In this document: in pieces, positions 34,810 through 37,885 of the stretch
Layout of the letters: the number at the start of each line of letters is the position of its first letter
Position numbering within the stretch: the first letter of the stretch is position 1
DNA from: Acidobacteriaceae bacterium
GTDB lineage: Bacteria; Acidobacteriota; Terriglobia; Terriglobales; Acidobacteriaceae
NCBI GenBank assembly: GCA_031296325.1
Contig: JARLFY010000021.1
Coordinates: 1 to 37,885 of the forward strand
DNA: 37,885 nt
Reading direction: 5' to 3'
Position numbers and translations under genes: made by a program
The notes under the pieces: model-generated
The model's input: the letters and a program-made list of their open reading frames with translations, nothing else
What the model was told of the DNA's origin: nothing
Database searches by the model: none

Positions 34810-37380
34810 ATGAAGCGGAGTGGGTGGATTGCGCTGCTGTTGATGATGGGCTTTGCATTTGGTGTGGTAGCGAATGCGCAGTCGGTGCGGACGAAGATGA
34901 ACGTCGACCGGGGATGGAAGTTTCTGCTAGGCGATGAGGCCCGCGCCAGTGATTCTGTCTTCGACGATAGTCACTGGCAGTACGTCAACCTGCCCCACTC
35001 CTTCAGCGAGCCTTATTTCCGCTCACCGGACTTCTACGTCGGCTACGGCTGGTATCGGCGGCACATCCAAGTGGACACGGCCAGCATCAACCAGCAGGCC
35101 TCGCTTGAGTTCGAGGGAGCCTTTCAGGACGCCGAGCTCTGGGTCAACGGCAAGAAGGCGGGCGAACACATGGGCGGATACACCGGCTTCTCCATCGACA
35201 TCACAGGCGATCTACACGTAGGCGACAACGTCATCGCCGTGCGCGTCAACAATCTATGGAACGCCCAGCTCAACCCCCGCTCCGGCGAGCACGTCTTCAG
35301 CGGCGGTATCTATCGCGACGTCTATCTGGTGACGACCTCGGCAGTGCATATTCCCTGGTACGGAACCTTCGTGACAACGCCGAAGGTCTCCAACGAAACG
35401 GCTACCATCGACGTAAAGACCGAGGTGCGCAACTCCTCCGGCGCGGCGACGACCGCCGTGCTGAAGACGGCGATCCTCGACCCAGCGGGCAAGCAGGTCG
35501 CAGAATACTCGACGGAGAGCAAGATCGAAGCAGGCGCACTCGCAACCCTCGAACAGAGCGGCGATCTCACCGGCCCCCAGCTCTGGTCGCCCGAGACTCC
35601 GAAGCTATACACCGCCGTCAGCCGCATCTATGTGAAGGGGGCCTTGCAGGACGAGTTTCACACCCCCTTCGGCATTCGCTGGTTCACATGGACCGCTGAC
35701 GACGGCTTTACCCTCAACGGCAAGCACCGCTACTTCCACGGAGCCGATGTGCATCAGGATCACGCGGGCTGGGGCGATGCGGTCACCGACGCCGGAGCCC
35801 GACGCGACGTGGCGATGGTCAAGGAGGCTGGCTTCGACTTCATTCGTGGCTCGCACTACCCACACAAGCCAGCCTTCGCCGATGCCTGCGACCAGCTCGG
35901 TGTCCTCTTCTGGTCGGAGAATCACTTCTGGGGGATCGGCGGCCCCAAGGGCGATGGCTACTTCAACGCCAGCTCCTACCCCTCGGTCGAGGCGGATCAG
36001 GCCCCGTTCGAGGAGCATGTTCTACAGAGTTTAGCCGAGATGATTCGTATCAACCGCAATCACCCCTCGATCATTGTATGGAGCATGTCGAACGAGCCTT
36101 ACTTCTCGCCCGCCGCCGTCCTGCCCCAGATACGCGCTCTGCTGGCCAAGGAGGTCGCCGAGAGCCACCAGCTCGACCCAACCCGTCCAGCCGCTATCGG
36201 CGGAGCGCAACGCGGCGGCATCGACAAGATCGGCGACATCGCTGGCTACAACGGTGACGGAGCCCGCCTCTACCTGAATCCGCCGGTGGCCAGCGCTGTC
36301 ACCGAGTACGGATCGTACAAGGAGATCCGCCCGGGTATCTACGACTCCAACCTGCGCGACCTGACCGGTCAGCCGGAGTTTCACTGGCGCGGCGGCCAGG
36401 CGATCTGGAGCATGTTCGACCACGGCTCAGTCGCCGGAGCCGAGGGAACCACCGGCATCGTTGACTACTTCCGCCTGCCCAAGCGCGGCTGGTACTGGTA
36501 CCGCAACGCACTGCGCGGCATTCCCCCGCCGGAGTGGCCCACCGAGGGCAAGGCCGTCGCTCTGCGCCTCACCTCAAACAGCCCCGTAATCGAGCACGCC
36601 GACGGAACCGACGACGTGCAGGTGATCGTCACCGTCGTCGACGCCACGGGCAAGCAGCTCAGCAACACGCCCGACGTAAAGCTGGAGGTCGTCAGCGGCC
36701 CGGGAGGCTTCCCCACAGGCCGCTCGATCTCGTTCAATAAAGACTCGGACATTCCCATCCTCGACGGCCAAGCGGCCATCGAGTTCCGCTCCTATTACGC
36801 TGGTACGACGACGATCCGTGCCACCTCCCCCGGCCTGCCCGAGGCGCTGCTAAAGATCGTCTCGAAAAACGCGCCAGAGTACGTCGCAGGCAAGACGCCG
36901 GAGTTTCTGCCCGCCCCCTACGTCCGCTTTATCGGACGGATGCAGAGCGCGGCGGCAAAGGAGGTGGTCGCCAACATCGCGCTCGACCGCCCCACCAATG
37001 CCAGCAGTATGGCCGCAGGACATCAGTCGAAGCTGGCCACAGACGGAGACAACGCGACCTACTGGGCCGCCGCACCCGACACCACCGGCCCGCAGTGGTG
37101 GGAGAGCGACCTTGAGGGCGTCTACGATGTCAGCGAGGTAATCGTTCGCTTGGCCAGCGCGGGCAACTACGCCTATGAGATCCAGATCTCGACCGACGAC
37201 CGCATCACATGGAGAACCGCAGTCAAAGGCACGGCCCATGCTGTTGCTGGAAAGCCAGTGGTGGTCCCACTGCCAGCAGGGACGCGCACCAGTGGAATTC
37301 GTATTGTGCTGGATTCAGGGCCACAGGGCACAGTGCTTGGACTAGCCGAGGTCGCAGTGCGCGGAGCAAGGTCGAAGTAG
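34810..37380 (+). CDS. Glycoside hydrolase family 2 enzyme with C-terminal F5/8C domain
   Basis: This is an exported GH2 glycosidase of 856 residues, probably a beta-galactosidase acting on pectin side chains. The signal is SGWIALLLMMGFAFGVVANAQ. Then come a sugar-binding jelly roll (NVDRGWKFLLGD, LPHSFSEPYF), an Ig-like domain, and a TIM barrel with acid/base E429 in SMSNEPYF and a probable nucleophile E499 in VTEYGS. From about residue 720 there is an F5/8 type C (discoidin-like) carbohydrate-binding domain (TNASSMAAGHQSKLATDGDN). The ATG at 34810 has AAGGGG seven bases upstream. It is divergent from the PL4-like lyase, which suggests joint control. Confidence 0.92.
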   Translation: MKRSGWIALLLMMGFAFGVVANAQSVRTKMNVDRGWKFLLGDEARASDSVFDDSHWQYVNLPHSFSEPYFRSPDFYVGYGWYRRHIQVDTASINQQASLEFEGAFQDAELWVNGKKAGEHMGGYTGFSIDITGDLHVGDNVIAVRVNNLWNAQLNPRSGEHVFSGGIYRDVYLVTTSAVHIPWYGTFVTTPKVSNETATIDVKTEVRNSSGAATTAVLKTAILDPAGKQVAEYSTESKIEAGALATLEQSGDLTGPQLWSPETPKLYTAVSRIYVKGALQDEFHTPFGIRWFTWTADDGFTLNGKHRYFHGADVHQDHAGWGDAVTDAGARRDVAMVKEAGFDFIRGSHYPHKPAFADACDQLGVLFWSENHFWGIGGPKGDGYFNASSYPSVEADQAPFEEHVLQSLAEMIRINRNHPSIIVWSMSNEPYFSPAAVLPQIRALLAKEVAESHQLDPTRPAAIGGAQRGGIDKIGDIAGYNGDGARLYLNPPVASAVTEYGSYKEIRPGIYDSNLRDLTGQPEFHWRGGQAIWSMFDHGSVAGAEGTTGIVDYFRLPKRGWYWYRNALRGIPPPEWPTEGKAVALRLTSNSPVIEHADGTDDVQVIVTVVDATGKQLSNTPDVKLEVVSGPGGFPTGRSISFNKDSDIPILDGQAAIEFRSYYAGTTTIRATSPGLPEALLKIVSKNAPEYVAGKTPEFLPAPYVRFIGRMQSAAAKEVVANIALDRPTNASSMAAGHQSKLATDGDNATYWAAAPDTTGPQWWESDLEGVYDVSEVIVRLASAGNYAYEIQISTDDRITWRTAVKGTAHAVAGKPVVVPLPAGTRTSGIRIVLDSGPQGTVLGLAEVAVRGARSK

Positions 37381-37766
37381 GGCTTGTCTGGCGGGTTGAA
37401 CCCCGAACCCGAGCGTTCCATTGGGCGCTCGAGTTCGATGAGAATGACTCTTGCTACTCGACCTCTTCTCTGAAACTTGGCTATCTCGACGGCGTGCGCC
37501 AATTGTCCGTGGGCAAAGAGGACACAGACTTCTCCGCTGTCGGTGTTTAGTGCTGGATCATAGATCAGCCGAATCGGCGGATTTACCGTCGTTCAAATTG
37601 CACGAGGACCAGCAGGCCCGCAAACGAATGCAGGTTGAGGCTGCCGCGTTCTGCCGCAATCCAAGCTCGTCCATAGTTATCGTTTACTTTCTAAGTTATT
37701 GTGTGTTATGGGGATAACATTCTCCCGCACTTTACAGTTTGCCAGAATCTAATCTCTGCGCCTATT
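37381..37766. other. Intergenic region after GH2, no gene recognised
   Basis: Only short frames without family features are present. The last 120 bases are AT-richer, and TTTACT-N17-TTATGG in the 37681-37711 area is a possible promoter for the following gene. A GAGCG/CGCTC inverted repeat near 37413-37432 could be part of a terminator. Confidence 0.35.
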
Positions 37767-37885
37767 ATGGCTGGCATGAATGCTTGCCGATTCTCTCGCC
37801 GCCGCTTGATTCAATCCGCTCTGGCCACTGTTCCCTATGCCGCACTTGCCAGTCGATTCTCTTCTAGCCCCTTGTTCGGCCAAGG
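37767..37885 (+). CDS. 5' end of a Tat-exported protein, cut by the window
   Basis: The first 39 codons carry a twin-arginine signal: FSRRRLIQSALATVPYAALA, ending near SSSPLFGQ. The ATG at 37767 or at 37776 could be the start. The gene runs past the window end. Given the pectinolytic neighbours it may be another carbohydrate-active or sugar-modifying enzyme, but the visible part does not say. Confidence 0.7.
   Translation, partial: MAGMNACRFSRRRLIQSALATVPYAALASRFSSSPLFGQ

Noticed and set aside
37381..37717. Short frames after the GH2 gene
   Set aside because: They show no domain, no ribosome site, and composition unlike the neighbouring genes.

Overview
The window is GC-rich chromosomal DNA. 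It most likely comes from an acidobacterium of the Terriglobia / Acidobacteriaceae type (Granulicella-, Edaphobacter- or Terriglobus-like). The grounds are the gene content (a GH28 next to a CBM9-like/PKD secreted protein, a fused alpha-beta E1 dehydrogenase, PL4-like and GH2 enzymes with Tat or Sec signals) and several families of short dispersed repeats that I associate with this group. This is an inference from composition and memory; no 16S or other marker lies in the window.

Region 1 (1-5423, + strand) holds a TrmH/SpoU RNA methyltransferase, a divergent GH28 pectin-type hydrolase coupled by an ATGA overlap to a CBM9-like/PKD protein, and an MFS exporter. Region 2 (5420-12189, - strand) holds a Y-family DNA polymerase, CdsA, a one-piece alpha-beta 2-oxoacid dehydrogenase E1, an adenosine-deaminase-family enzyme and an OsmC protein. 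Region 3 (12236-20957, - strand) is the most organised block. It encodes TauE/SafE, a TolC-like factor, a lipoprotein adaptor, an RND pump, a DUF2892 protein with a Cys-Cys tail, a SAM methyltransferase and a small CxxC protein. Four of the junctions are 4-bp ATGA overlaps. A sigma factor carrying its own C-terminal zinc anti-sigma domain follows, and then OsmC. I read the block as a thiol, sulfur-species or soft-metal export and detoxification module, which is a hypothesis. Region 4 (21182-27726) holds tsaB-rimI, a secreted protein of unknown function, a two-component system, and a YeiH-type exporter with its LysR regulator.

At 27907-27951 there is only the 3' half of an initiator tRNA-Met gene, cut at the anticodon stem and still followed by its terminator. 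This is the signature of an attachment site left by an integrated element whose DNA lies to the right. The DNA after it is AT-richer and broken: a GH59-like C-terminal fragment and unrecognised scraps. Then come a macro-domain protein, a GGDEF/EAL protein, an IS5-type transposase remnant, a PL4-like rhamnogalacturonan lyase and a divergent GH2 glycosidase with an F5/8C domain. A Tat-signal gene is cut by the window end. The right third of the window may therefore be the distal end of a genomic island.

A short hairpin repeat occurs five times in one orientation. Its stem bases covary and a fixed ATGACAA follows the stem. Two, possibly three, copies are read as protein: the C-terminus of the RNA methyltransferase, the inter-domain linker of the response regulator, and possibly the N-terminus of the PKD protein.
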